64,000 nucleotides of DNA from Teichococcus aerophilus (GTDB lineage Bacteria; Pseudomonadota; Alphaproteobacteria; Acetobacterales; Acetobacteraceae): assembly GCF_014490485.1 (NCBI RefSeq), contig NZ_JACTVA010000001.1:186001-250000 (forward strand), given 5' to 3'. The notes below the pieces were generated by a model. That model ran no database searches and was not told where the DNA came from. It saw only the letters and a list, made by a program, of their open reading frames with translations. The number at the start of each line of letters is the position of its first letter. The first letter of the stretch is position 1. Shown in pieces: positions 27,490 to 35,707 of this stretch. Position numbers and translations under genes: made by a program.

Positions 27490-27506
27490 GATAGGGCGGG
27501 GGATGG

Positions 27507-27734
27507 CCGGGGAAAGAATTCCCCGGACCCCTTCTTTTCTTTTTTCGAGTTTGGAAAGGGCTCGGTGGCATAGGGCGGCGCCTGCGGGCGCGGCGGTAGG
27601 ACCTTAAGTATGCAGCGCAGGCTGCGCGCATAGCCTTGGGCCTAGCCCTGGCTTGGGTGTGAAAGAGCCGACGGCTGCCACGCCCACCAGACTTACAGAA
27701 AGCGAAGAAGGGGTCTGGGGAATTCCTTCCCCAG
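27507..27734. repeat. 228-bp non-coding element bounded by hairpin-forming inverted repeats
   Basis: The ends are near-perfect inverted copies of each other over about 34 bp (roughly 30 matches). Each end also folds by itself: CCGGGGAA-AGAA-TTCCCCGG at 27507-27526 and CTGGGGAA-TTCC-TTCCCCAG at 27715-27734, each followed inwards by ACCCCTTCTT. The interior has no supported gene. This could be a MITE-like element or two facing terminator-type repeats; no target-site duplication is evident. Confidence 0.6.
27715..27734 (-). terminator. Hairpin downstream of hyuB, possible terminator
   Basis: A perfect 8-bp stem with a 4-nt loop lies 12 bp past the hyuB stop codon on the transcribed strand. It is followed by a pyrimidine stretch (ACCCCTTCTTCGC) rather than a pure U run, so termination may be weak. 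It doubles as the right end of the repeat element. Confidence 0.5.
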
Positions 27735-27746
27735 CCTTGCTTCCCT

Positions 27747-29684
27747 TCAGACAGACGCCGCCGCAATCACCGCTTCCGGCGCCTGCTCCGGTGCCGCGCG
27801 CACCGCGGCGAACAGCCGGCGCTTCAGCCAGCCGCGGCGGCTGATCGGTACGCGGGCCAGCGCTTCGCCGAGTGCGGCATAGGCCTTGGCGTTCCAGCGT
27901 GCCTCATGGCCACGGCGGGCTGCGCCACCATCGAAGCCCTCGCGCGGTTGCCGGGCAGCGCGCAGGGTGGCGGTGGCTGCCGCGTCGACCGCGTTGTCGC
28001 GGATGGCGACGGCGTAGTCCCGTTCCGCTGCCGCGACCGTCAGCCGGCCGGCGCGCACGTCCCGAAGCACGGCGGCGGGGGCGCGCGTCGCCGGGTCCCC
28101 ACGGCCGCCGCCACCGGGGGAGACGATGCGCACAACATCGCCGGGCGCGACTTCCAGGAGATCCGTGTTGCGGAGATCGTGTTCGCGCGCCGTACCGGGG
28201 TTAAGAGTAAAGGTGCTGGCGTCGCCGGGCTTGCCGCCGAGGATGCCCCAGGGCTGGAAGATGGAGCGGTCCCGGTTGCGGGCGGTGACGGTGGCATTGG
28301 GGGCGTCGGTGGTGAATTCCAGAACCGTGGCCAGGCCGCCGCGATGCGCGCCGGGGCCGCCGGTATCCGGCATCAGGCCGTAGCGCAGGATGCGCACCGG
28401 CGCCTCGGATTCCGTGATCTCGATCGGGCTGTTCTTCAGGTAGGCGGCATCGGCGCCGGAGCCATCGGTGCCATCCCGGTGCGGCATGCCGCCGCCGCCG
28501 CCGACAATGGGCGCCACGGCGGCGATGACGCGGCGGCCGGTACGCGGGTGCTCCGCCGCCAGGTTGATGATGGAGGAAGAGCCGGCGGGCGCCGCCGGCA
28601 GCCGCTCCGGCGCCGCCTGGGCGAAGACGCCGAATACCAGGCTGCGGAGGCGGGCGCAGGTCAGGCTGCGCATGCCCACGGCGGCAGGGTGCACCGGGTT
28701 CACCACGCTGCCCTCGGGCAGGATGCAGGTGAAGGGCCTCGTGGTGCCGAAGTTCAGCGTGATCTTGGGCGAAAGCGCCGAGAGCACGTAGTACACGCCG
28801 ACCAGGATGAGCGAGTGGCGCGCATGCCCGCCCGTCGGCACGTTCATCGAGCACAGCGTCTGCGGGTCCGTGCCGGTGAAGTCCAGCTCGGCGGAATCGC
28901 CGTGTATGCGCAGCGCCACTTTCAGGCGCAGCGGGTCTCCGCCTACGCCGTCCTCATCGCAGTAATCGGCGAAATGGTAGGTGCCGTCGGGCAGGCTGGC
29001 GAGCACGGCGCGGGCCTGCGCCTCGCCATAGTCCAGCAGGTCGGCCAGGCCGTCCTTGAGCGTCTCCACGCCGAAGCGGCGCACCAGGTCCAGGATGCGG
29101 CGCTCCCCGGTATTCACGGCGGCGACCAGGGCCTTCAGGTCGCCCCAGTTCTGCTCCGGTACCCGCACGTTGATCATCATCGTGCGCAGCAGGGTCTCGT
29201 CCAGCTGCCCGGCGCGGTAGAGCTTGCTGGGCGGCACGCGCAGGCCCTCCTGGTGCACTTCCGTCAGGGTGCGGGAGAGGCTGGCAGGCACGGCGCCGCC
29301 GACATCGACATTGTGGATGTGCCCGCCCGCGAAGGCGATGATCTCGCCCCCATGGAACACCGGCTTCCACATGTTGGTGTCGGGCGAGTGGGTGGAGAGG
29401 TAGCCGGAATACGGGTCGCTGGTCATGGCGATGTCGCCGGGCTCGTAGCCGCCCGGCACCAGGCCGATGGCGGCCTCGTAATCCACGCCAGGGTACCAGG
29501 TTGCGCCGAGATCCAGCGGCACGGCGCAGGTCTTGCCGTGCGCGTCCAGCAACTGGATCGTGAAGTCCTCCGTCTCCTTGACGAAGGTGGAGTGCGCGGT
29601 GCGGTAGAGCGTGGTCGCCATGCTCTCGGCGGCGGCGCGGCAGTGGTTGCGCAGCACCTGCAGGGTCACGGGATCGGTGCGCAT
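27747..29684 (-). CDS. hyuB: Hydantoinase B/oxoprolinase family protein
   Basis: The 645-residue protein matches HyuB/oxoprolinase C-terminal-half subunits: TFVKETEDFTIQLLDAHGK near the start, the DIAMTSDPYSGYLSTHSPD motif, and GGGGMPHRDGTDGSG and SPGGGGRGDP later. It is somewhat longer than the usual 520-590 residues because of a C-terminal tail after VLRDVRAGRL. With HyuA it performs ATP-dependent opening of hydantoin-, oxoproline- or related lactam rings, or acetone carboxylation in some relatives. ATG overlaps the hyuA stop by one base (TGATG), indicating coupling. Confidence 0.88.
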   Translation of the reverse strand: MRTDPVTLQVLRNHCRAAAESMATTLYRTAHSTFVKETEDFTIQLLDAHGKTCAVPLDLGATWYPGVDYEAAIGLVPGGYEPGDIAMTSDPYSGYLSTHSPDTNMWKPVFHGGEIIAFAGGHIHNVDVGGAVPASLSRTLTEVHQEGLRVPPSKLYRAGQLDETLLRTMMINVRVPEQNWGDLKALVAAVNTGERRILDLVRRFGVETLKDGLADLLDYGEAQARAVLASLPDGTYHFADYCDEDGVGGDPLRLKVALRIHGDSAELDFTGTDPQTLCSMNVPTGGHARHSLILVGVYYVLSALSPKITLNFGTTRPFTCILPEGSVVNPVHPAAVGMRSLTCARLRSLVFGVFAQAAPERLPAAPAGSSSIINLAAEHPRTGRRVIAAVAPIVGGGGGMPHRDGTDGSGADAAYLKNSPIEITESEAPVRILRYGLMPDTGGPGAHRGGLATVLEFTTDAPNATVTARNRDRSIFQPWGILGGKPGDASTFTLNPGTAREHDLRNTDLLEVAPGDVVRIVSPGGGGRGDPATRAPAAVLRDVRAGRLTVAAAERDYAVAIRDNAVDAAATATLRAARQPREGFDGGAARRGHEARWNAKAYAALGEALARVPISRRGWLKRRLFAAVRAAPEQAPEAVIAAASV

Positions 29685-31714
29685 CAGGCGTGCTCCATCA
29701 CAAGGTTGCCGAGTTCGTCGGTGGTGGCAGTCCAGCCGCCAGGGACCAGCACGGTGCAGTCGGATTGCGTGACGATGGCGGGGCCGGCGAAGCGGCCGCC
29801 GGGGCGCAGCGCGGTGCGGCGGTGCAGCCCGGCCTCGCGCCAGGCGCCATCCAGGCGCAGGCGGATGGCGGCTTCCGGCATGGCCTCGTGCGGCTCCAGC
29901 GTCTGGCGCGGCATGGGCAGTGGCGGCGCCGGGCGGCGGGCGGCGGCACGCAGGCTCACCACCTCCACCGGCGCGTCCGGATCGCTATGGCCGAAGCTCT
30001 CCTCATGCGCGGCATGGAACAGCGCGGCGAGGCCGGCGACGCCCTGGCCCAGCGCGGCGGCGGGCACCGGCACCGTCAGCTCGTAGGACTGGCCGCGATA
30101 GCGCAGGTCGGCGGCCAGGGTGGTGTCCACGCCGCCATCCCCACCCATCTCCCGCAGGACGGTGGCGGCTTCGTCGGCCAGTTCGCGGAAGATGCCGTCC
30201 AGGCGTGCCCAGGCCGCATCCTCCAAAGGCAGCAACACGGTGCGCATGGTGTCCCGCCGCAGGTCGGCGGCCAGGGCGCCAAGGGCGCAGAGCGTGCCCG
30301 GCACCGGCGGCACCAGCACGCGGCGGATGCCGGCGGTCTCGGCCAGCAGGGCGCCCAGCATCGGGCCGGCGCCGCCGAAGGGCATCAACGTCAACTCGCT
30401 GGCGCCGATGCCGGCCCGGGCGAGCAGCTTGTCGATCTCCACCAGCATGCCGCTGATGGCGACGCGCAGCACGCCTTCCGCCGCGGTGGCCGCATCGCTG
30501 CCCAATGCGGTGGCGATGGGGGCGATGGCGGCCTCGGAGAGCGCCTTGTCCGGCGCGATGGCGCCGAAGCCCAGCTCGCCCTGGCCCAGGATGCCGCAGA
30601 GCAGCGCCGCGTCGGTCACGGTGGGGTTCTGCCCGCCACGGCCGAAGCAGGCCGGGCCGGGTGTGGAGCCGGCACTTTCCGGTCCCACCTGCAACACTCC
30701 CAGCGCATCAATGCGCGCGATGGAGCCGCCGCCCTGGCCGGAGGAAACGACGGCGACGGTCGGGATGGCCAGCGGGAACTCGCCGATCGCGTGGCCGGTG
30801 CCGAAGGCGGGGCTGCCGTCGATCAGCAGCGCCACGTCGGCGCTGGTGCCACCGATGTCGAGCGTCAGCACCGCCGGCACGCCCGCCGCCCGCGCCACCA
30901 CGCCGGCGCCGACAACGCCGGAAGCGGTGCCGGAAAGCAGCATGCCGACGCAATCCCGCCGCCCGCGCTGCGCCGTCATGGTCCCGCCGGCCGAGGTGGT
31001 CAGCAGCAGCGGGGCGGCGATGGCGGCGGCGGCGAGCTGCGCTTCCACCCGTTCCAGATACGCGTCGATGCGCGGGTGGACATAGGCATTCAGCACCGCC
31101 GTGGTGCTGCGCTCATATTCGCGGATGGCGGGCCAGACCTCGCTGCCGCGGAATACGAACAGTTCCGGCGCCAGCTCGGCGATCATCGCCGCCACCTGCT
31201 CTTCATGCGCCGGGTTGCGCCAGGCGTGCAGGAAGGAAACGACGATGCCGGCGCAGCCCGCCGCCTGCGCCGCCGCGACGGCCGCCGCCACGGATGCGCG
31301 GCCGGGGGGCGTGACGGTCGCGCCCTCCGCATCCATGCGTTCCTCGATGGGGAAGACGTGCTCGCGGGGCACCAGCGGCTCCGGCCGCTCGCAGAACAGG
31401 CTGTACGGGTCCGGCATCCGCAGCCGGGCCAGTTCCAGCACATCGGTGAAGCCGGCGGTGGTGAACAGCGCCAGCCCGGCGCCGCGGCGCTGGATGATGG
31501 TGTTCACGCCCACGGTGGTGCCGTACACGAAGCGCTCCACCTGCGCGGGCTGCAGCCCGGCCTCCACCAGCCGCGCCAGGCCGGCGCCGACATCCTGGCC
31601 GGGCGCGCCCGGGGTGGTCAGCACCTTCAGCGTCTGCATCCGGCCGGTCTCGGTATCCAGCGCCGCGAAATCCGCGAATGTGCCGCCGATATCAACGCCC
31701 ACGCGCCATGCCAT
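29684..31714 (-). CDS. hyuA: Hydantoinase A/oxoprolinase family protein
   Basis: The 676-residue ATP-binding subunit starts WRVGVDIGGTFADFAALD, the ASKHA phosphate-binding motif, and repeats the pattern in VLTLDIGGTSADVAL. Y-G-T-T-V-G-V-N near residue 80 and GPxCxGRGG-like segments are typical of HyuA. ATG at 31714 has AAGGACGG upstream; the frame extends further but is not family-like. The operon is hyuA-hyuB, probably for a cyclic amide. The neighbouring LysR gene and a palindrome at 31796-31812 suggest induction. Confidence 0.9.
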   Translation of the reverse strand: MAWRVGVDIGGTFADFAALDTETGRMQTLKVLTTPGAPGQDVGAGLARLVEAGLQPAQVERFVYGTTVGVNTIIQRRGAGLALFTTAGFTDVLELARLRMPDPYSLFCERPEPLVPREHVFPIEERMDAEGATVTPPGRASVAAAVAAAQAAGCAGIVVSFLHAWRNPAHEEQVAAMIAELAPELFVFRGSEVWPAIREYERSTTAVLNAYVHPRIDAYLERVEAQLAAAAIAAPLLLTTSAGGTMTAQRGRRDCVGMLLSGTASGVVGAGVVARAAGVPAVLTLDIGGTSADVALLIDGSPAFGTGHAIGEFPLAIPTVAVVSSGQGGGSIARIDALGVLQVGPESAGSTPGPACFGRGGQNPTVTDAALLCGILGQGELGFGAIAPDKALSEAAIAPIATALGSDAATAAEGVLRVAISGMLVEIDKLLARAGIGASELTLMPFGGAGPMLGALLAETAGIRRVLVPPVPGTLCALGALAADLRRDTMRTVLLPLEDAAWARLDGIFRELADEAATVLREMGGDGGVDTTLAADLRYRGQSYELTVPVPAAALGQGVAGLAALFHAAHEESFGHSDPDAPVEVVSLRAAARRPAPPLPMPRQTLEPHEAMPEAAIRLRLDGAWREAGLHRRTALRPGGRFAGPAIVTQSDCTVLVPGGWTATTDELGNLVMEHA

Positions 31715-31795
31715 GCCCCATCCGTCCTTCTGCCTTGTCAGGCTGCATGATGTGGCCTGGGCATGGGCGAGACGAATTCTGCTTTGAGGCCGGTT

Positions 31796-31812
31796 GATAA
31801 CCATTGGTTATC
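31796..31812. promoter_or_regulatory. Palindrome GATAACC-ATT-GGTTATC, candidate LysR-type operator
   Basis: Seven-base perfect arms around a 3-nt centre lie 82 bp upstream of the hyuA start. ATAACC/GGTTAT arms fit the T-N11-A LysR box. It is the only strong palindrome in the hyuA promoter gap (31715-31859). The binding protein is inferred, with LysR at 26587-27489 the nearest candidate. Confidence 0.5.
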
Positions 31813-31859
31813 GCCGGGCAATCCATGCTGGGTTGGGCGTGGCGATGCACACTCCGCGC

Positions 31860-32294
31860 CTACCGTGCCTCGGCGCGGCGGATGATCTCCTGGAAGCGCT
31901 GGCGGACGCGGGCCGGCAGGGAGTCCGGGATGCTGGCGGCGGTGGGCGCGGCGTCGCCCACCTGCACCAGCATCACCATGCCCATGGCGTAGTGCGGGAT
32001 GCACTGGATGCCGTAGAAGCCCGGTTCGGTGAAGGTGACCTCGATCTCCTCGTTGATGCGGCCTTTGAACGGGCGGGCGCCGTCCGGCAGCATCTCCGGC
32101 ATCGTCGCCGCATTGTGGGTGACGTGGGTGGCGATGAATTTGATCGTGTCGCCCGGATTGAGGCGGATGTAGTCGGGCTCATAGACCATGCCGCCGGTGT
32201 CGTTGCGGTTGAGCATGCGCACTTCGTGGGTCTCGGCCGCGGCAGGCTGTGCCAGCAGCGCGAGGCCCATCGCCAGGGCAAAGGCAATTCGCAT
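31860..32294 (-). CDS. Pseudoazurin-like blue copper protein
   Basis: The 144-residue protein has a Sec signal (cleavage after LLAQPAAA, residue 20) and a cupredoxin fold with type 1 copper ligands H60, C98, H101 and M106. After signal removal these are H40, C78, H81 and M86, exactly the pseudoazurin numbering, which supports ATG at 32294 (GAGGG upstream) over ATG at 32306. The C-terminus adds a helix (LPARVRQRFQEIIRRAEA). Pseudoazurins carry electrons in the periplasm, for example to copper nitrite reductase. Here it is the last gene of a cobalamin-riboswitch transport operon, 8 bp after the ATPase stop, an unusual context. Confidence 0.88.
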   Translation of the reverse strand: MRIAFALAMGLALLAQPAAAETHEVRMLNRNDTGGMVYEPDYIRLNPGDTIKFIATHVTHNAATMPEMLPDGARPFKGRINEEIEVTFTEPGFYGIQCIPHYAMGMVMLVQVGDAAPTAASIPDSLPARVRQRFQEIIRRAEAR

Positions 32295-32302
32295 CGTATC
32301 CC

Positions 32303-33079
32303 TCATGACAGGGGATGGAAGCGGATGATGCGGCTGCCATCCGCCGGGTCGGTCAGGAAGGTGGCGCGGACGCCGAAGACATCGCGTAGCAGTGAGGGGG
32401 TGAGGATCTCCGCCGGCGTGCCGAGGGCGACGAGTTGCCCCTGGTGCAGCACGCCCAGGCGGTCGCACCCCATGGCCTGGTTCAGGTCGTGCAGGGCGAT
32501 GACGGTGGTCACAAGCAGCCGGGCCACCAGTTGCAGGATGCCGAGCTGGTGGTGGATGTCGAGGTGATTGGTCGGCTCGTCCAGCAGCAGGATGCGCGGG
32601 CGCTGCGCCAGGGCGCGGGCGATGTGCACGCGCTGGCGCTCACCGCCCGAGAGGGTCAGCCAGTCCCGCTCGGCGAAGCCGGACATCTCCACCACCTCCA
32701 GCGCCGAGCGGACGATGGCATCGTCCTCCGCCCCCCAGGGGCGCAGGGCGGAGAGCCAGGGGGTGCGGCCCAGCTCCACCGCGTCCCGCACCGTGATGCG
32801 GTCCGCTGTCTCGGCCTGCTGTTCCACCAGCGCCATCGCCTGGGCGATCTCCCGCCGCCGCAGGCTGGCGAGGTCGCGTCCCTCCAGCCGCACGGCGCCG
32901 GCACTGGGGGTGAGCACGCCGGCCAGCAGCCGCATCAGCGTGGACTTGCCGGAGCCGTTGGGGCCGATCAGCCCCAGCGTTTCCCCTTGCCGCACGCGCA
33001 GGTCGACCGCGCGCAGGATGGACTGGCCACGGGTGGACCAGCCCAATTGCTGGCATTCCAGCATTGTGGTCTCCGTCAT
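32303..33079 (-). CDS. ABC transporter ATP-binding protein (FecE/BtuD type)
   Basis: The 258-residue ATPase has Walker A GPNGSGKST at 39-47, signature LSGGERQR at 143-150, Walker B LLLDEPTNHLDIH from 164 and the H-loop ALHDLNQ. It belongs to the iron-siderophore/cobalamin importer group. The start ATG at 33079 overlaps the permease stop (ATGA); a very long upstream open frame is antisense-like noise. It energises the permease at 33076-34137. The operon's cobalamin riboswitch points to cobalamin or a related corrinoid as cargo. Confidence 0.92.
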   Translation of the reverse strand: MTETTMLECQQLGWSTRGQSILRAVDLRVRQGETLGLIGPNGSGKSTLMRLLAGVLTPSAGAVRLEGRDLASLRRREIAQAMALVEQQAETADRITVRDAVELGRTPWLSALRPWGAEDDAIVRSALEVVEMSGFAERDWLTLSGGERQRVHIARALAQRPRILLLDEPTNHLDIHHQLGILQLVARLLVTTVIALHDLNQAMGCDRLGVLHQGQLVALGTPAEILTPSLLRDVFGVRATFLTDPADGSRIIRFHPLS

Positions 33080-34137
33080 CGCGCCGGGCGCCGGCGGATG
33101 AGGATGACGGCGAAGACCGGCGCGCCCACCAGGGCGGTGACCACGCCGATCGGCAGCACCTGCCCTGGCACGGCGATGCGGGAGACGACATCGGCGGCGA
33201 TGAGGAACAGCGCGCCCATCAGCGCCGAGGCCGGCACCAGCCGGCTGTGCCGCACACCGACCAGGAAGCGGGCCGCATGTGGCACCACCAGCCCGACGAA
33301 GCCGACCGAGCCGACGATGCTGACCATCACCGCCGTGGCCAGTGCCGCGGCGAGGATGAGCAGCGCCTGCAGCCGCCGCACCGGCACGCCGAGGGAGAGG
33401 GCGGAATCCACCCCGAAGGTGAAGGCATCGAGCGACCGTGCCTGCCAGAGGCAGACCAGCGTGACGGCCAGCGCGACCGGTACCGCCGCCGCCACGTTGT
33501 CCCACCGCGCGCCGCTGAGATTGCCCAGCAGCCAGAACATGATGCCGCGCGCCTGCTCCGCGCTGGCGGAGCGGGTGATGATGAAGGCGGTGAGCGCGTT
33601 GAACAGCTGCGAGCCGGCGATGCCCGCCAGCACGATCTGCCCCGCCGCGCGCGGCCCGGTGCCGCCGCCTGAGGCGCGCGACAGCAGCGCCACCAGCAGG
33701 AAGGCGGAGAGCGCGCCCGCCAGCGCGCCGGCCGACATGGACACCGCGCCCGCGCCCAGCCCCGCCACCGTGACCAGCACGGCGCCGGTGGAGGCCCCGG
33801 CGGAGATGCCGAGCAGGTAGGGCTCCGCCAGCGCGTTGCGCAGCAACGATTGCAGGATGACGCCGGCCACGGCCAGGGAGGCACCGCAACAGGCGGCGAT
33901 GATGGCGCGCGTCAGCCGGTAGTTCCAAACGATGCCCTGGTCGATCCGGTCCAGCACGAAGCCGGCGCCGAAAAGCCGGTTGGCCAGCGTCATCAGCACC
34001 GTCTCCGGCGGAATCGCGGTCTCCCCGATGCAGATGCCAGCGAGGATCGCGGCGGCGAGCACCGCCCCGATCCAGCCGCCATGCAGCAATCCCTTGCCGC
34101 CCAGCCGGCCCAGCTGGCGCAGCGTGGCGGTGGTCAC
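33076..34137 (-). CDS. FecCD/BtuC family ABC transporter permease
   Basis: The 353-residue protein has about ten transmembrane helices and the FecCD signature regions LLRNALAEPYLLGISAGASTGA, FWLLGNLSGARWDNV and GFVGLVVPHAARFLVG. It overlaps the binding-protein gene upstream and the ATPase gene downstream by 4 bp each, so the order is binding protein, permease, ATPase. Function: inner-membrane channel for cobalamin or iron chelates, with cobalamin favoured by the riboswitch. Confidence 0.92.
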   Translation of the reverse strand: MTTATLRQLGRLGGKGLLHGGWIGAVLAAAILAGICIGETAIPPETVLMTLANRLFGAGFVLDRIDQGIVWNYRLTRAIIAACCGASLAVAGVILQSLLRNALAEPYLLGISAGASTGAVLVTVAGLGAGAVSMSAGALAGALSAFLLVALLSRASGGGTGPRAAGQIVLAGIAGSQLFNALTAFIITRSASAEQARGIMFWLLGNLSGARWDNVAAAVPVALAVTLVCLWQARSLDAFTFGVDSALSLGVPVRRLQALLILAAALATAVMVSIVGSVGFVGLVVPHAARFLVGVRHSRLVPASALMGALFLIAADVVSRIAVPGQVLPIGVVTALVGAPVFAVILIRRRPAR

Positions 34138-35246
34138 TGGCGCAGGTTGGCCATGGCGTCGGTCAGCGCTTCCAGCCCACCGAACAGGCGGATGGTGGCC
34201 TGCATGGCGTGCGCGTCCAGGATGACGATGCGGTTGTTGCGCACCGCATCCATCTCCCGCGTCACCGGGTCGGCGCGCAGGAAGGCCAGTTTCTTCTCGA
34301 AATCATCGGCCGGGAAGCGGCGCCGGTCCATCCGCGCGATGACAAGCACGGAGGGATTGGCGCGCGCGATGGTCTCCCACCCCACGGTCGGCCATTCCTC
34401 ATCCGACTGCACCACGTTCCGCAGGCCGAGCGTGCGCATCATGTAGCCGGGGATGCCCTTCTGCCCCGCCATGTAGGGATCAAGGTCGAGGTCGGCGCTG
34501 GAGAACCAGAAGGCGGCGGAGGCATCCGCCAGGTTCAGCGCGCGGGCGCGGGCGATGGCCGCCGCTTCCCGCTGCCGCAACTCGGTCACCAGTTCGGTTC
34601 CCCGGTCCTGCCGGTCGAAGATCTGGGCGAGCTGGGTGATGCCGCGATAGATGCTGTCCGTCGCGAAGGGTGCGGTGCGCGTACCGTCGGCGCCCACCAG
34701 GTTGTTCTTTCCCTCGCAATCGGGCGGCATGACGTAGGTCGGCACGCCGAGGTCATGGAATTGCGGACGCGTGCCGACAACGCCCTGCGGGCCGACCATC
34801 CACTCGAACTGCGTGGACACCAGGCCGGGGCGCTTGTTGATGACGGATTCGAAGCTGGGGACATTGTTGTCCAGCCGCGGCACACGGTCGTTCTGCGCGC
34901 GGAACTCGGGCAGTACGTCGTTGAACCACAGGGAGGTGCCGGCCATGCGGTCCCCGGCGCCGAGGGCGTAGAGGATCTCCGTCACCGACTGGCCGATCGT
35001 CACGGCATTGCGCGGCGCGGCGGGGAAGCTGAGCGTCTGCCCGCAATTCTCCACCTGCAGCGGATAGGACGTCGGCTGGGCCGAGGCATCGGCGCCGCCC
35101 AGCCCGAGCCCGGCGGCGGCCACGGCCAGCCGCAGCATCGTGAGCCGGGCGCGGGGCGTTGAAGCCGCCTTTTTGCCCGGCGTAGGCGCTGGCATGGTCA
35201 CACGGATAGAGCAGCATCGCCGCAGCCGGCGTTGCACCTTGAACAT
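34134..35246 (-). CDS. ABC transporter substrate-binding protein (BtuF/FepB type)
   Basis: The 370-residue product is a helical-backbone (cluster A-II) binding protein. A hydrophobic export segment (MLRLAVAAAGLGLGGADASA) is followed by the mature domain with RNAVTIGQSVTEILYALG and WPTVGWETIARANPSVLVI. ATG at 35246 has GGAGG 7 nt upstream, but this leaves a long basic N-terminus before the hydrophobic core, so ATG at 35195 or 35147 may be used. It is the first gene behind the cobalamin riboswitch, which ends about 44 bp upstream. Ligand: cobalamin or corrinoid likely (inference from regulation). Confidence 0.85.
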   Translation of the reverse strand: MFKVQRRLRRCCSIRVTMPAPTPGKKAASTPRARLTMLRLAVAAAGLGLGGADASAQPTSYPLQVENCGQTLSFPAAPRNAVTIGQSVTEILYALGAGDRMAGTSLWFNDVLPEFRAQNDRVPRLDNNVPSFESVINKRPGLVSTQFEWMVGPQGVVGTRPQFHDLGVPTYVMPPDCEGKNNLVGADGTRTAPFATDSIYRGITQLAQIFDRQDRGTELVTELRQREAAAIARARALNLADASAAFWFSSADLDLDPYMAGQKGIPGYMMRTLGLRNVVQSDEEWPTVGWETIARANPSVLVIARMDRRRFPADDFEKKLAFLRADPVTREMDAVRNNRIVILDAHAMQATIRLFGGLEALTDAMANLRQ

Positions 35247-35289
35247 CGACATTCCTCCCCGGACACCCCGCCGGCTGGTTCGTTGCACA

Positions 35290-35456
35290 TGCCGGCAGGT
35301 CTCCTGACTGGCGGGTCGCTGCCCTGTCCGGCCTTCCCAGGATCGCTCCCAGTGGCGTGTTCGGATGGGGCTCGCCGCCTACAGTTGCGGGGGCAGTTCC
35401 GGTTCATGGCGGAGGGCCATGACGGATTCCCTTTTGATTCCTCTCGGAAACCGGCA
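35290..35456 (-). promoter_or_regulatory. Cobalamin (AdoCbl) riboswitch
   Basis: On the minus strand the leader contains all the classical blocks in order: a GGGAATCC segment, CCCCCGCAAC (35384-35393), GCCACTG (35350-35356), GGGAAGGCC (35330-35338) and the B12 box AGTCAGGAGACCTGC (35295-35309). TGCCGG (35451-35456) and CCGGCA (35290-35295) can close the P1 stem. It controls the downstream ABC importer, probably shutting translation or transcription when cobalamin is plentiful; the ribosome site lies about 30 nt beyond the aptamer. Confidence 0.95.
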
Positions 35457-35707
35457 GGGATCGCCTAGCCCAAGGCAGGCCATGCAGCAAGGCCGGCCTT
35501 TCCGGCGGCTCCACAAGGCATGCCGCGGCTGTGCGGCCGGGCAGGGAGCCCGGCCTGGAGCCGCAACCACCCGGCACCGCTCGCGTTGCCATCGGGGAGA
35601 CGCGCGACCGCTTCGCGCAGCCACATTGCGCGGCACCGACGCCGCTGCACCGGGAGAGCGCTTGGTCACCCACGGCCAGGCCCGATGGGACCAGGGGAGT
35701 AAGCGCC

